Source: Lachnospiraceae bacterium (GTDB lineage: Bacteria; Bacillota; Clostridia; Lachnospirales; Lachnospiraceae). From it: DNA of 64,000 bases. The notes beneath the pieces were generated by a model that worked only from the letters and a program-made list of their open reading frames with translations, searched no databases and was not told where the DNA came from. Location: the NCBI GenBank assembly GCA_910575835.1, contig CAJTGB010000013.1, positions 52,090-116,089 of the forward strand. Reading direction: 5' to 3'. A program made the position numbers and the translations under genes. Every line of letters starts with the position of its first letter. Positions within the stretch are counted from its first letter, which is position 1. This document shows, in pieces, positions 35,091-44,065 of the stretch.

Positions 35091-38075
35091 ATGATGAGAA
35101 AAAACAAGAAAAAACAGTTATTAAGGAAGATGCGGAACAATATGATCGTACTGGTGATGTTTATCCTGGTGATCATGCTGTGCACCAATATCCTGCGCAG
35201 ATCGCTGATGGAGAATACCAACAAGATGGGTCTTTCGCTTGTTGAGAACTATTCTACGTCTGAGGAAAGCAATATGCGTGCCTGCGAATCTATCCTGACC
35301 CTCAGCGTGAATTATATTGAAGAACGGGAACGGGATAAGATCTCCCTGCGGGAACTTAAGGAAGGACTTTACCCCTTCATGAACGGTCTGACCGAACTGT
35401 ATGGCCCGGAGAACATCCAGGTCTACGGCAAGGCTCTTCATAATCCGCATTTTATCTCCAATGTCCCGGAGATCGAAGATATGGAAGACTATGATGTTAC
35501 CGAAACGGACTACTACCAGGGCGCGATGGCTGCAAAGGGCGGGATCTACATCTCTCCCGCCTACACGGATGTCGTGACCGGACAGTCCGTTATCACCATG
35601 TGCAAGGCTGTTCCTTCTACCGGAAGTTTCCTTGCCATTGATATGATGTTCTCCTATTTCGAGCTGAACAACGAGAATCTCACTCTTCCCAAGAACGCGT
35701 CCTACTACCTGATCGACAAGGACGGGACGCTGCTCTACTTCAAAGCCGCCACGGATCATACATATGATGAATTCCAGGTATTGGTGGACGGCTTCATGGA
35801 GCAGTCGCATCTCGCGGAAGGGAATCAGGTATTAGAGAATGTCATAGCCATGGACGGCCATGCCCGCAACGTTTATTTCCACCATATGACGAATGGCTGG
35901 ACGGCGATTCTTACCATACCGGAATCCGAGATATTTACGGGTCTCAGTACATTTAACTATATCAGTCTCGTGGTGGCTCTACTGGGCCTTGCGCTGATCA
36001 TCTTCCAGGCAGTCCGTGACTACCGGCAGGAAAAGCAGAACCAGATGCTTGTAGAAGAGCGCAACCGCATGGCAGAGCGCAACCGGATCTATCAGAACGC
36101 TATGAACAGTACGGCGCGGGCATACCGGGCTATCTACTATATCGATATAAAAAACGGCCGTTATGATATGCTCTATCCGCATCGCGGCAAGAGTACGGAA
36201 TCGGGAGATTACAACACAGAATTCGTATCCAGCCGTTTTGAAGCGGGAATTATAGCCGAGGAGCACAGAGATCAGGTTCAGGCATTCCTGGCTCTGCCAA
36301 ATATATTGAAGCTCCTTGAGACAGAAGACCACATAGAACTCCAGTATAAGCGGATCGATGAAAACGGGAAGTACGAATGGTGCTCTACCGTCGCCACCGT
36401 GGCAGAGATGGACGGAGATGAACCGACCGCCATTACACTGACCATACGCAGTATAGATGAGATCATCCACAGGGAAGAGAAGCAAAAGGAGATGCTCGCT
36501 CTGGCAGCGGAACGCGCAGAATCCGCCAATATGGCCAAGAGTGATTTCCTGTCACGGATGAGCCATGACATACGGACCCCTATGAATGCCATCCTTGGCA
36601 TGACTGCCGTTGCCGGTATGCACATTGACGATAAAGACCGGGTTTTAGACGCGCTTGGCAAGATCACGATCTCCAGCAAGCATCTACTTGGCCTGATCAA
36701 TGAAGTGCTGGACATGAGCCGTATCGAGAGCGGGAAGGTCAGCCTTACGGAGAGTATGTTTAATCTGTCTGATACCATTGATAACCTGCTGTCCATATTC
36801 CACTCCCAACTGGAGTCCAAGAATCTGGAACTCTGCGTGAACGTCGCCAATGTAGAGCATGAGAATGTGATCGGGGACGAACAGCGATTACAGCAGATCT
36901 TCATGAATATCATGGGCAACGCGGTCAAATTTACCCCGGCGGGCGGCAAGATCAATATCCATATCAAGGAGAAGCCGTCTCATATCGCCGGCAGCGGATA
37001 CTATGAATTTGTCTTCGAGGATACCGGTATCGGCATGGAACAGGATTACATCCAGAAGATATTCGAGCCGTTCTCCCGTGCCATGGACTCGCGCACGAAT
37101 AAGATCGAAGGAACCGGCCTTGGCATGAGCATTGCAGTCAACATTGCCCGTATGATGAACGGCGATATCAAGGTAGAGAGCACTCTCGGCGAAGGCTCCA
37201 GGTTCACCGTTCAGATCTATCTGAAGCTTAACGACGTTACCCAGGCAGATATCGACGCTTTCGCTTCTCTTCCGGTGCTTGTAGTAGACGATGAGGAAGC
37301 CGCCTGCGAGAGCGCATGCGAGATCTTAAACAGCCTTAATATGAACGCTGAATATGTGCTTGACGGTGACTCCGCCGTAAAACGGATCATCGAAGCAAGG
37401 GAAGCGGCGAGGGATTTCTCCGTCGTGATCCTTGACTGGAAGATGCCGGGTAAGAACGGATTGGAGACGGCAAAGGACATCCGCGATATGGCGGGAACCG
37501 ATATTCCGATCATCATCCTGTCCGCTTACGACTGGTCAGATATCGAGACAGACGCGCTGAACGCAGGTATCGATGCATTTATCGAGAAACCGCTGTTCAA
37601 GTCCAGACTCACGAAGGTATTGAAGGATGTTCTGGGATTGGGGAGCGCTGAGAAGCCGGCAACGGCGCTTGAGACATTCAAGCAGCAGGATTTCTCAGGG
37701 AAAAGAGTTCTGCTGGTAGAAGACAATGAACTGAATATTGAGGTAGCTGCGGAGCTTCTGGACATTGTAGGTATCCAGGTTGACCAGGCGTTAAACGGAC
37801 AGCTTGCCGTTAACTGCGTTCTTGAACATGAGCCAGGCTATTACGACCTGATCTTTATGGATATTCAGATGCCGGTTATGAACGGCTACGAATCCACCAG
37901 GGCGATCCGGTCTTCCGACAGAGAAGACCTTAAGCGCATCCCGATCGTTGCTATGACGGCAGACGCATTCGCGGACGACATCAGAAAGTCTGAAGAAGCC
38001 GGAATGAACGGGCATATCTCTAAGCCTGTGGATATCGAGAAGCTAGAAGAAGCGCTGCGGACATGGATCCGCTGA
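35091..38075 (+). CDS. Hybrid sensor histidine kinase with two receivers
   Basis: The 994-residue protein has helices near 17-33 and 285-305 enclosing an extracellular Cache-like sensor, a coiled linker, and a PAS-like segment (about 335-470). The DHp box is KSDFLSRMSHDIRTPMNAILG (His492), and the HATPase domain has FMNIMGNAVKFTPAGG and GTGLGMSIAVN. The first receiver has LDWKMPGKNG (Asp782) and the second MDIQMPVMNG (Asp924). No Hpt or output domain follows. It may signal through an external phosphotransfer protein, or through protein contacts. AGAGGGG lies eight bases before the ATG. It is monocistronic. Confidence 0.93.
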   Translation: MMRKNKKKQLLRKMRNNMIVLVMFILVIMLCTNILRRSLMENTNKMGLSLVENYSTSEESNMRACESILTLSVNYIEERERDKISLRELKEGLYPFMNGLTELYGPENIQVYGKALHNPHFISNVPEIEDMEDYDVTETDYYQGAMAAKGGIYISPAYTDVVTGQSVITMCKAVPSTGSFLAIDMMFSYFELNNENLTLPKNASYYLIDKDGTLLYFKAATDHTYDEFQVLVDGFMEQSHLAEGNQVLENVIAMDGHARNVYFHHMTNGWTAILTIPESEIFTGLSTFNYISLVVALLGLALIIFQAVRDYRQEKQNQMLVEERNRMAERNRIYQNAMNSTARAYRAIYYIDIKNGRYDMLYPHRGKSTESGDYNTEFVSSRFEAGIIAEEHRDQVQAFLALPNILKLLETEDHIELQYKRIDENGKYEWCSTVATVAEMDGDEPTAITLTIRSIDEIIHREEKQKEMLALAAERAESANMAKSDFLSRMSHDIRTPMNAILGMTAVAGMHIDDKDRVLDALGKITISSKHLLGLINEVLDMSRIESGKVSLTESMFNLSDTIDNLLSIFHSQLESKNLELCVNVANVEHENVIGDEQRLQQIFMNIMGNAVKFTPAGGKINIHIKEKPSHIAGSGYYEFVFEDTGIGMEQDYIQKIFEPFSRAMDSRTNKIEGTGLGMSIAVNIARMMNGDIKVESTLGEGSRFTVQIYLKLNDVTQADIDAFASLPVLVVDDEEAACESACEILNSLNMNAEYVLDGDSAVKRIIEAREAARDFSVVILDWKMPGKNGLETAKDIRDMAGTDIPIIILSAYDWSDIETDALNAGIDAFIEKPLFKSRLTKVLKDVLGLGSAEKPATALETFKQQDFSGKRVLLVEDNELNIEVAAELLDIVGIQVDQALNGQLAVNCVLEHEPGYYDLIFMDIQMPVMNGYESTRAIRSSDREDLKRIPIVAMTADAFADDIRKSEEAGMNGHISKPVDIEKLEEALRTWIR

Positions 38076-38143
38076 ACCGTCTGGTAAGCACATATGCATA
38101 CCAATACATTCATTATATTAACTTAACTGCCCGCGGCAGCGCA

Positions 38144-38310
38144 CTAGTACAACGAAAATTAAGTTTTGGATAGTTTGACGCAGAATATTTTCCTGAGAGT
38201 GCTGCTTCACAAACGCAGGCGTAGCGGTGGCTACGTCGAGGCTTGGGGAGTAGTGCTATCAGGGAAATAAACAAGTCAAACTGCCAATTACTTAATATTC
38301 GTTGTACTAG
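38144..38310. repeat. Long imperfect palindromic repeat (MITE/REP-like)
   Basis: CTAGTACAACGAA at the left end is repeated in inverse (TTCGTTGTACTAG) at the right. Complementarity continues inward through GTTTGAC/GTCAAAC and TTTTCCTGA/TCAGGGAAA to a central GTAGC-GGTG-GCTAC hairpin. The whole 167 bp folds as one long imperfect hairpin. No coding frame and no clear target duplication are seen. It could be a non-autonomous mobile element or a structured RNA at the 3' end of the hybrid kinase transcript. Confidence 0.7.
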
Positions 38311-38349
38311 GATCAGGTCAGACCTGACTTCGGCGCGCTGCCTGCGGGC

Positions 38350-38991
38350 TTAAATATTGCCCTGAAGGAGCGCCAGCACATGATTCCATGCTTCGCCGTC
38401 GAATTCCCTGTCCTTGTAATATAGCTTCCTGTCTGCCTCCGTGATCTTCCTGATCACTCTGCACGGATTGCCTGCCGCAACCGCCCAGTCCGGGATATCC
38501 CTTGTCACAACGCTTCCCGCTCCGATCACGGTGTTGCTTCCGATATGTACGCCCGGGCAGACCACAGTGTTGCCGCCGATCCACACGTTATCTCCGATCG
38601 TTACCTCTATCCCGTACTCATACAATGTATTCCGGGTATCAGGATGCAGCGGGTGCCCCGCCGTATAGACCGCTACATTCGGCGCAAACTGGCAGTTATC
38701 GCCGATCACCACCTTTGCCACATCAAGAATCGTACAATTATAATTGGCAAAGAAGTTCTTCCCCACCTCTATATGTGAGCCATAGTCGCAGTAAAACGGC
38801 GGATTGATAAACGCTCCGTCAGACTTGCCGAGCAGCTCCTTCACGATCCTTCCGATCGTCTCAAAGTCCGTCCTGTCAACCGTATTCAACTCCTGGGTAA
38901 GCCTTCTCGCCCTCTTCTGTTCCTCGATCACTTCCTCATCCGAGATGTATGGCAGCTCCCTGTCTCTTCTCTCCCGATTTGTCATATTCAT
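38350..38991 (-). CDS. Maltose/galactoside O-acetyltransferase family (hexapeptide repeat)
   Basis: A protein of about 213 residues with an N-terminal helical mac domain (ELPYISDEEVIEEQKRARRL) and a left-handed beta-helix of hexapeptide repeats (IGDNVWIGGNTVVCPGVHIGSNTVIGAGSVVTRDIP). The catalytic His lies in VYTAGHPLHPDTR. It transfers acetyl from acetyl-CoA to a sugar hydroxyl. The maa/nodL/lacA members cannot be separated by eye. GAAGGGAAGG precedes the start; ATG 38991 and ATG 38985 are both possible. It converges on the palindromic repeat and is divergent from the AraC regulator. Confidence 0.92.
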   Translation of the reverse strand: MNMTNRERRDRELPYISDEEVIEEQKRARRLTQELNTVDRTDFETIGRIVKELLGKSDGAFINPPFYCDYGSHIEVGKNFFANYNCTILDVAKVVIGDNCQFAPNVAVYTAGHPLHPDTRNTLYEYGIEVTIGDNVWIGGNTVVCPGVHIGSNTVIGAGSVVTRDIPDWAVAAGNPCRVIRKITEADRKLYYKDREFDGEAWNHVLALLQGNI

Positions 38992-39183
38992 ATCCTTCCC
39001 TTCTCCCTTTGATCTCATTTTAAGCTCATTTTAACCTCATTTACATAACAGTTCGGACAAGCTCTGCCCTTGCTATGCTGATCCTAAAATAGTATAATAG
39101 TACAATGCTCTGGATGTATCTATCACTTTTATCTTTGATTATTATAACGATCGTATTATTTGAGCCCCGGAAAGGAAGCCAAG

Positions 39184-40083
39184 ATGACCGATAAGAATGT
39201 AACGAACATCATGCCGGACGCATCGGAAATCGTCCATTATGACAGGCAGGACTTCCCCGTTTATATTAAAGACGACGACCTGTCAGAATATCCCGGCGGG
39301 AAAGCCCTGTGCCACTGGCATGAAGATATCGAACTGATCTGTATCATAGAAGGAATGATGAATTATTATGTCAACGGGAAGACGATCCTCCTGACCGGAC
39401 AGGACTGCCTTATCGTCAATTCCCGTCAGCTTCATTACGGGCATTCCCACCTCCGTCAGGGATGCCGGTTCATCTGTGTCCGTTTTCATCCCAGAATCCT
39501 TGGCAGCAGCCCGGCAGTTTTTAAAGATTATGTAGCCCCCTTCACGGATAATCACAGGATCGAATACCTGCACTATCCCGCGGATTCTCCCAATCACAAA
39601 AGTATCAGGGAATCCATCATCCGTATGCTCTCCCTGAAAACCGGACAGGAAGCTGCCTTCGAACTGGATATCACAAGCACCCTCTATTCGCTGTGGCGCA
39701 CCCTGTTTTGTCAATGCAGGGATATCCTTACCAAGGATACGGTCACAGATGACAGCGACCTTGCCCTGCAGAAGAAAATGGTCTCCTACATATATGAGCA
39801 TTATCAGGAACCTTTGACACTGGGACAGATCTCAGCATTTGCAAATATAAGCCGGAGCAAATGCTGCCTCATCTTCCGGCAATACCTGCAGCAGCCTCCG
39901 ATCGATTTCCTGAACAAATACCGGCTGGAAGTCAGCCGCAATCTGCTCGCCACCACTTCGTCCAGTATCACGGAGATCGCTCTCTCCTGCGGCTTCAACC
40001 ATTTGAGTTATTACTCCAAGATATTCTTCCGCGAATACGGGTGTACACCGACCAGGTATCGGAATTCCCGCCAAGGTCCATGA
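39184..40083 (+). CDS. AraC-family regulator with cupin sensor
   Basis: The 299-residue protein has an N-terminal cupin-like effector domain (CHWHEDIELICIIEGMMNYYVNGK, residues about 35-110) and a C-terminal double helix-turn-helix: LTLGQISAFANISRSKCCLIFRQYLQQPPIDFLN, then ITEIALSCGFNHLSYYSKIFFREYGCTPTRYR. Such regulators usually respond to a sugar or related metabolite and control a nearby gene. The divergent acetyltransferase is the nearest candidate. ATG 39184 has GGAAAGGAAG eight bases upstream; an in-frame TTG at 39160 overlaps that site. Confidence 0.92.
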   Translation: MTDKNVTNIMPDASEIVHYDRQDFPVYIKDDDLSEYPGGKALCHWHEDIELICIIEGMMNYYVNGKTILLTGQDCLIVNSRQLHYGHSHLRQGCRFICVRFHPRILGSSPAVFKDYVAPFTDNHRIEYLHYPADSPNHKSIRESIIRMLSLKTGQEAAFELDITSTLYSLWRTLFCQCRDILTKDTVTDDSDLALQKKMVSYIYEHYQEPLTLGQISAFANISRSKCCLIFRQYLQQPPIDFLNKYRLEVSRNLLATTSSSITEIALSCGFNHLSYYSKIFFREYGCTPTRYRNSRQGP

Positions 40084-40172
40084 AAACCTTGACGTTTTCC
40101 GCCGCATATTCTATCATGATCATATATAAATCCGTATAAAAGGGACCGCACTATGGATGGAGGAATGAACTT

Positions 40173-40601
40173 ATGACAGAAGTAAAATTTTATGAAAATA
40201 TAGCTGATGAATTGCTCAAGTTTGCTGTAATTATATCTAAGGCACAAAATAAATATGTATTCTGCAAACACAAGAATAGAGATACATGGGAAATCCCCGG
40301 AGGTCATCGGGAATCCGGGGAAAATATCATGGATACAGCGAAACGGGAGCTGTATGAGGAAACAGGCGCGTTGGAATTTGATCTAAGACCTGTCTGCGTG
40401 TATTCTGTTGCTTCACCTGATAATCTTAACGGCCACGAAACCTTCGGAATGCTGTTTTTCGCCGATATAAGCCGTTTTGAGGCAGAGTTACACAGCGAGA
40501 TCGAGAAGATCGCACTGACGGATGAACTGCCCAGGAATTGGACATATCCTGATATTCAGCCACATTTGATGAATGAAGCAAAGAAGCGGGGATATCTATA
40601 A
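40173..40601 (+). CDS. NUDIX hydrolase
   Basis: The 142-residue protein carries the NUDIX box GGHRESGENIMDTAKRELYEETGA (GX5EX7REUXEEXG pattern is complete) at residues about 43-66, on a standard fold. It hydrolyses a nucleoside diphosphate-linked substrate with Mg; the target cannot be read from sequence. GGAGG lies ten bases before the ATG. It converges on moeA, whose stop is 9 bp away, and follows the AraC gene by 90 bp. Confidence 0.9.
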   Translation: MTEVKFYENIADELLKFAVIISKAQNKYVFCKHKNRDTWEIPGGHRESGENIMDTAKRELYEETGALEFDLRPVCVYSVASPDNLNGHETFGMLFFADISRFEAELHSEIEKIALTDELPRNWTYPDIQPHLMNEAKKRGYL

Positions 40602-40609
40602 AATACGAT

Positions 40610-41815
40610 TCAGAGAAGGATAATATCAGCCGTATCTCCTCTCTCTAACCGGGATGTCCCTGCCGGGATCTCGATCAGGCAGTTGCATCCGCACATCGTG
40701 CTTAAGATTCCCGACGCATTCGACCCGTCAGGGATCCGCACTTTTCCATTCTCATAATATCCCCGGACATACCTGGTCACCCGGCTCATCTTGGGGAACG
40801 TACTCTCCGTCACAGCTCGCACCCTTCTGATCTTAAGGTCCGGCCTTCCCGACATCTTACACAGGAGGGGACGCACCAGAAGCTCCAGATTCACTGTCGC
40901 ACCGTAAGGATTCCCGGACAGACAGATCAGAAGCTTCCCCTGATACTGCGCGCACAGAGTCGGCATCCCAGGCTTCACTGCAATCTTCCAGAAGATCGTC
41001 TCGCATCCGAGCAGCTTCACCACCTCATGCATGATATCCTTTTTTCCTACGGACACACCGCCTGTTGTGATCACAAGATCTGCATTCCCTGCCGCTTCCC
41101 TGATCCTCTCGGCCGCAAATGCCGCGTCGTCTCCCACCCGCTCCTTTGCCGTCACTTCCATTCCCCACATGCGAAGTCTCGTCACTAGCGTATGGAGATT
41201 GGAATCATAGATCTTCCCGCCTGCAAGCTCTTCTCCCGGAAGAATGATCTCATCCCCGGTGGTGATCACCGCTGCCTTCGGGCTTCTGTACACGGAGACA
41301 CCCTCTAAGCCAAGACTTGCCAGTATCCCGACCTCCACGGCGCCAAGCAGCAGCCCTTCTCCTAAGATCTTCGTGCCCGCCTTATAATCCTCGCCTGCAT
41401 AACAGTAGTTCTCATAAGAACCAATCGGTTCGTAGACCTCCACGGTCTCTTCCCCGTAGTCCGTATCCTCCTGTCCGACGATACAGTCCGCCCCGTCCGG
41501 TATGGGCGCCCCCGTCATGATCCGCACGGCAGTCCCAGGCTCCACACATCTGCTGCCTACATGCCCGGCGTCCACCTCTTCTAATACCCTAAGGCGCACA
41601 GGATGATCCTTCGAGGCCGTGCTGATGTCCGCGCTTCTGACCGCATATCCGTCAAGGGGCGACCTTGGGAACGGGGGCTGGTCATGTTCGGCGTATATGT
41701 CCTTTGCAAGCACACGGCCGCCCGCATCCCACAGCGTTATCTCCTCTGCGTCCTTAATCATATTCACTCTCTCAAGCAGTAGATTCTGTGCCTGCTCTAA
41801 TATCAATCCGCTCAA
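40610..41815 (-). CDS. moeA: Molybdopterin molybdotransferase
   Basis: A MoeA protein of about 401 residues inserts molybdenum (or tungsten) into adenylylated molybdopterin. Motifs include DQPPFPRSPLDGYAVRS near the N-terminus, the central MoCF-biosynthesis domain with VITTGDEI and ITTGGVSVGKKDIM, and a C-terminal domain with LSGNPYGATVNLELLVRPLL. The cofactor made here is needed by the formate dehydrogenase in the same cluster. I prefer the TTG at 41815, with GGAGGAG five bases upstream; ATG 41833 lies upstream of that site and has none of its own. The AAA/DUF4143 gene precedes it by 29 bp. Confidence 0.93.
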   Translation of the reverse strand: MSGLILEQAQNLLLERVNMIKDAEEITLWDAGGRVLAKDIYAEHDQPPFPRSPLDGYAVRSADISTASKDHPVRLRVLEEVDAGHVGSRCVEPGTAVRIMTGAPIPDGADCIVGQEDTDYGEETVEVYEPIGSYENYCYAGEDYKAGTKILGEGLLLGAVEVGILASLGLEGVSVYRSPKAAVITTGDEIILPGEELAGGKIYDSNLHTLVTRLRMWGMEVTAKERVGDDAAFAAERIREAAGNADLVITTGGVSVGKKDIMHEVVKLLGCETIFWKIAVKPGMPTLCAQYQGKLLICLSGNPYGATVNLELLVRPLLCKMSGRPDLKIRRVRAVTESTFPKMSRVTRYVRGYYENGKVRIPDGSNASGILSTMCGCNCLIEIPAGTSRLERGDTADIILL

Positions 41816-41844
41816 TCTTTCTCCTCCAGCCATTCAATCAGTTT

Positions 41845-43209
41845 TTATCTTCTTTCCCCCATAGCAAACGAGACGCGTCCGCACAAATACAACGGAACCG
41901 AATATTTTCTCCCGGATATCCCGCCGTAAGTATTTTTCAGGTGATAGATATAGTCTAATTTCCCTCTTTCCAGCAAAACATTCGCCGTATTCGCCTGATT
42001 CTTCCCTCTCTTTACTTCTAATCCGTAGTCCTTATGATCCACACGGCTTCTCACGTAAAAATCCAATTCGCCGCTTGTCTTCTTATCCGTCGCAAACCAC
42101 GGCACCTGCCCGGCGATCTCACCTTTTCTGATCCTCCTGACAAGTTCCAGATAGACAAAATTCTCACACAGAATCCCTTCTATCTCACTCATTGGCTCTC
42201 CAGTTAATTTTAAGAAATGTCCGGCAATTCCAAGATCATTGAAGTAATAACGGCAGTTATCCACAATGTCCAGATTACTGCAGTCGACACTCATACTGCA
42301 GTACCCGATCTGATGGGATAAATATAGCCAGCTTATCGCATAATTCGTCGTTCTCTTGGCAATCCGTCCGCTCTCCTCCTTGAAGATTATCTTCGTAAGA
42401 TCAGTCGTAAGGTCAGACGTCCCCTTCTTCTCCTTTAACAGTGTAATCGCAATAGAGGAAAAAACCTTTTCAAACATTTCTAATTCCAACGGTCCCTCAA
42501 AATATCGGGAAGATTCCTTGACAAATATCCGGATCAGATTGTCTATCACAGATACACACTCCTGAATATTCTCATTTTCCAGATATGTGGTCACAACTTC
42601 CGGGTATCCGCCTATCTGAAGATAGATCTTGAAATAAGATCTCAACTCATCATATGCGGCATGATCGGATTCTCCGTACAATCCAACCGAATCATACAAT
42701 TCCCGCTTATGAAATGCATCCAGAAATTCCGGGAATGTAAGGGTCGTCATTGTAAGTGATTCTACGTCGCCGGCCGAGAGGAAATATTCTTTTTCACGGG
42801 TTTTCCCCAGATAAGATCCCGTCACAATAAAGTGAGCTTTAAAATTCCTGGCAAACTCTCTGATCTTACTGTACACAACCGATGATTCCTGGATTTCATC
42901 GATAACAACCAGTAAGTTATCATCGTCTTCAAAATCACAGTCATATAACTGAAATGCCTTATAAACCGGATTCTCCTCCCGCTTCTGCCCCGGCTCCCAC
43001 TTGGCGGCAGTCTCCAGACAACGCAGGAAATCACTGCCGGAAGAAGCAAGCATATTGATATAGATATGTTTCTCGTATTCTCTCTTCGCAAATTTATCTA
43101 AAATGTATGTTTTCCCTACCTGCCTCGCACCTTCAAGTTCCAAAACCTTGCGGTTCTTTTTCCCTTTCCATGCCAGCAGATTTTGATAAATATCACGCTC
43201 TAATTCCAT
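41845..43209 (-). CDS. AAA-type ATPase with DUF4143 domain
   Basis: The 454-residue protein has an N-terminal AAA_14-like ATPase (Walker A LEGARQVGKTYILDKF, Walker B LLVVIDEIQESSVV, sensor HFIVTGSYLG) and a C-terminal DUF4143 nuclease-like domain (TDKKTSGELDFYVRSR... DYGLEVKRGKNQ, resembling a PD-(D/E)xK core with E-x-K). The family is patchily distributed and of unknown function; roles in mobile DNA or defence are suspected. It separates fdhD from moeA and has a plausible private promoter, so it looks like an inserted passenger in the formate cluster. GGCGGTGAAG precedes the ATG. Confidence 0.88.
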   Translation of the reverse strand: MELERDIYQNLLAWKGKKNRKVLELEGARQVGKTYILDKFAKREYEKHIYINMLASSGSDFLRCLETAAKWEPGQKREENPVYKAFQLYDCDFEDDDNLLVVIDEIQESSVVYSKIREFARNFKAHFIVTGSYLGKTREKEYFLSAGDVESLTMTTLTFPEFLDAFHKRELYDSVGLYGESDHAAYDELRSYFKIYLQIGGYPEVVTTYLENENIQECVSVIDNLIRIFVKESSRYFEGPLELEMFEKVFSSIAITLLKEKKGTSDLTTDLTKIIFKEESGRIAKRTTNYAISWLYLSHQIGYCSMSVDCSNLDIVDNCRYYFNDLGIAGHFLKLTGEPMSEIEGILCENFVYLELVRRIRKGEIAGQVPWFATDKKTSGELDFYVRSRVDHKDYGLEVKRGKNQANTANVLLERGKLDYIYHLKNTYGGISGRKYSVPLYLCGRVSFAMGERR

Positions 43210-43252
43210 ACTTCACCGCCTGTTTCAAAAAGCTGTATTCCTAAACAAATCT

Positions 43253-43281
43253 ATCATATCACATTAGAAATAAAGTTGGAA
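43253..43281 (-). promoter_or_regulatory. Promoter for the AAA/DUF4143 gene
   Basis: Minus strand TTCCAA (43276-43281), a 17-bp spacer and TATGAT (43253-43258), about 45 bp before the gene. The -35 is weak and the -10 is good. Confidence 0.45.
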
Positions 43282-43309
43282 ATATATTTTTATGATCTCT
43301 TTACTCTGT

Positions 43310-44065
43310 TTAAGAGACACACACCCTCATCATATCCCGCCTTGCCGAGCACACCAGCGTAAGTCCGTACTCCCCCGCCAGCCGCACTGCCTCGCAGGTC
43401 GGCACCGCCTTGGCCGCCAGAACCGGAATCCCCGCCCGGATCGCCTTCACCGCCATATCCACCGGGATCCGCCCGCTGGAATACACGATACATTGCCTAA
43501 GATCGATCTGATTGCGAAGGGCGTACCCGATCACCTTGTCAAATGCATTATGCCGTCCGATATCCTCGCACGCGAACAAGAGCTTCCCCCTCATAGACAG
43601 AAAACAGCTATGCACTGCGAATGTCTCCTGATGGAGCGGCATGCCGTCCGCTAACCGGTCCGCAAGAGCGAAGACCCATTCCTTCTCCCACATGACCGGC
43701 TCTACCGGAGACAACCTGCACTCCGTATTCCATTGCCCCTTTGGCTCCCTTAGGATCACTTCCCCGGCTTCCCCGGACTCACTGACACAGACGGATTCCA
43801 CCTCTTTCGCATCTTCAATGATTCCCGCGGTGAGAAGCCTTCCAAGTATCACCTCCGCAAGATACTGCCCGGTACAGGAGATCTCCATGACCTCTCTTCC
43901 GTTTACACAGACCGTCACAGAATGCTCGACCGGGATCGCAAATTCATTCTCACGAACGCTCCCGTCCCGCAGAATTTCCCGGGCCTTCTCGTATCTGATC
44001 AATTCCAATTTATTCGGGCATGCCATATGGCATGCCCTCCGAATGTATTTCTCTTCTATATACAT
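43310..44065 (-). CDS. fdhD: Formate dehydrogenase accessory sulfurtransferase
   Basis: A 251-residue FdhD delivers sulfur to the Mo/W-bis-MGD cofactor of formate dehydrogenase. The C-terminal signature is ACEDIGRHNAFDKVIGYAL, preceded by FAVHSCFLSMRGKLLF with a Cys in the active-site region. The start ATG overlaps the formate dehydrogenase stop (TAATG), so translation is coupled. A longer open frame to 44188 would lie inside the dehydrogenase gene and has no ribosome site. After the stop, an AAA/DUF4143 gene with its own promoter intervenes before moeA. Confidence 0.95.
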   Translation of the reverse strand: MYIEEKYIRRACHMACPNKLELIRYEKAREILRDGSVRENEFAIPVEHSVTVCVNGREVMEISCTGQYLAEVILGRLLTAGIIEDAKEVESVCVSESGEAGEVILREPKGQWNTECRLSPVEPVMWEKEWVFALADRLADGMPLHQETFAVHSCFLSMRGKLLFACEDIGRHNAFDKVIGYALRNQIDLRQCIVYSSGRIPVDMAVKAIRAGIPVLAAKAVPTCEAVRLAGEYGLTLVCSARRDMMRVCVS

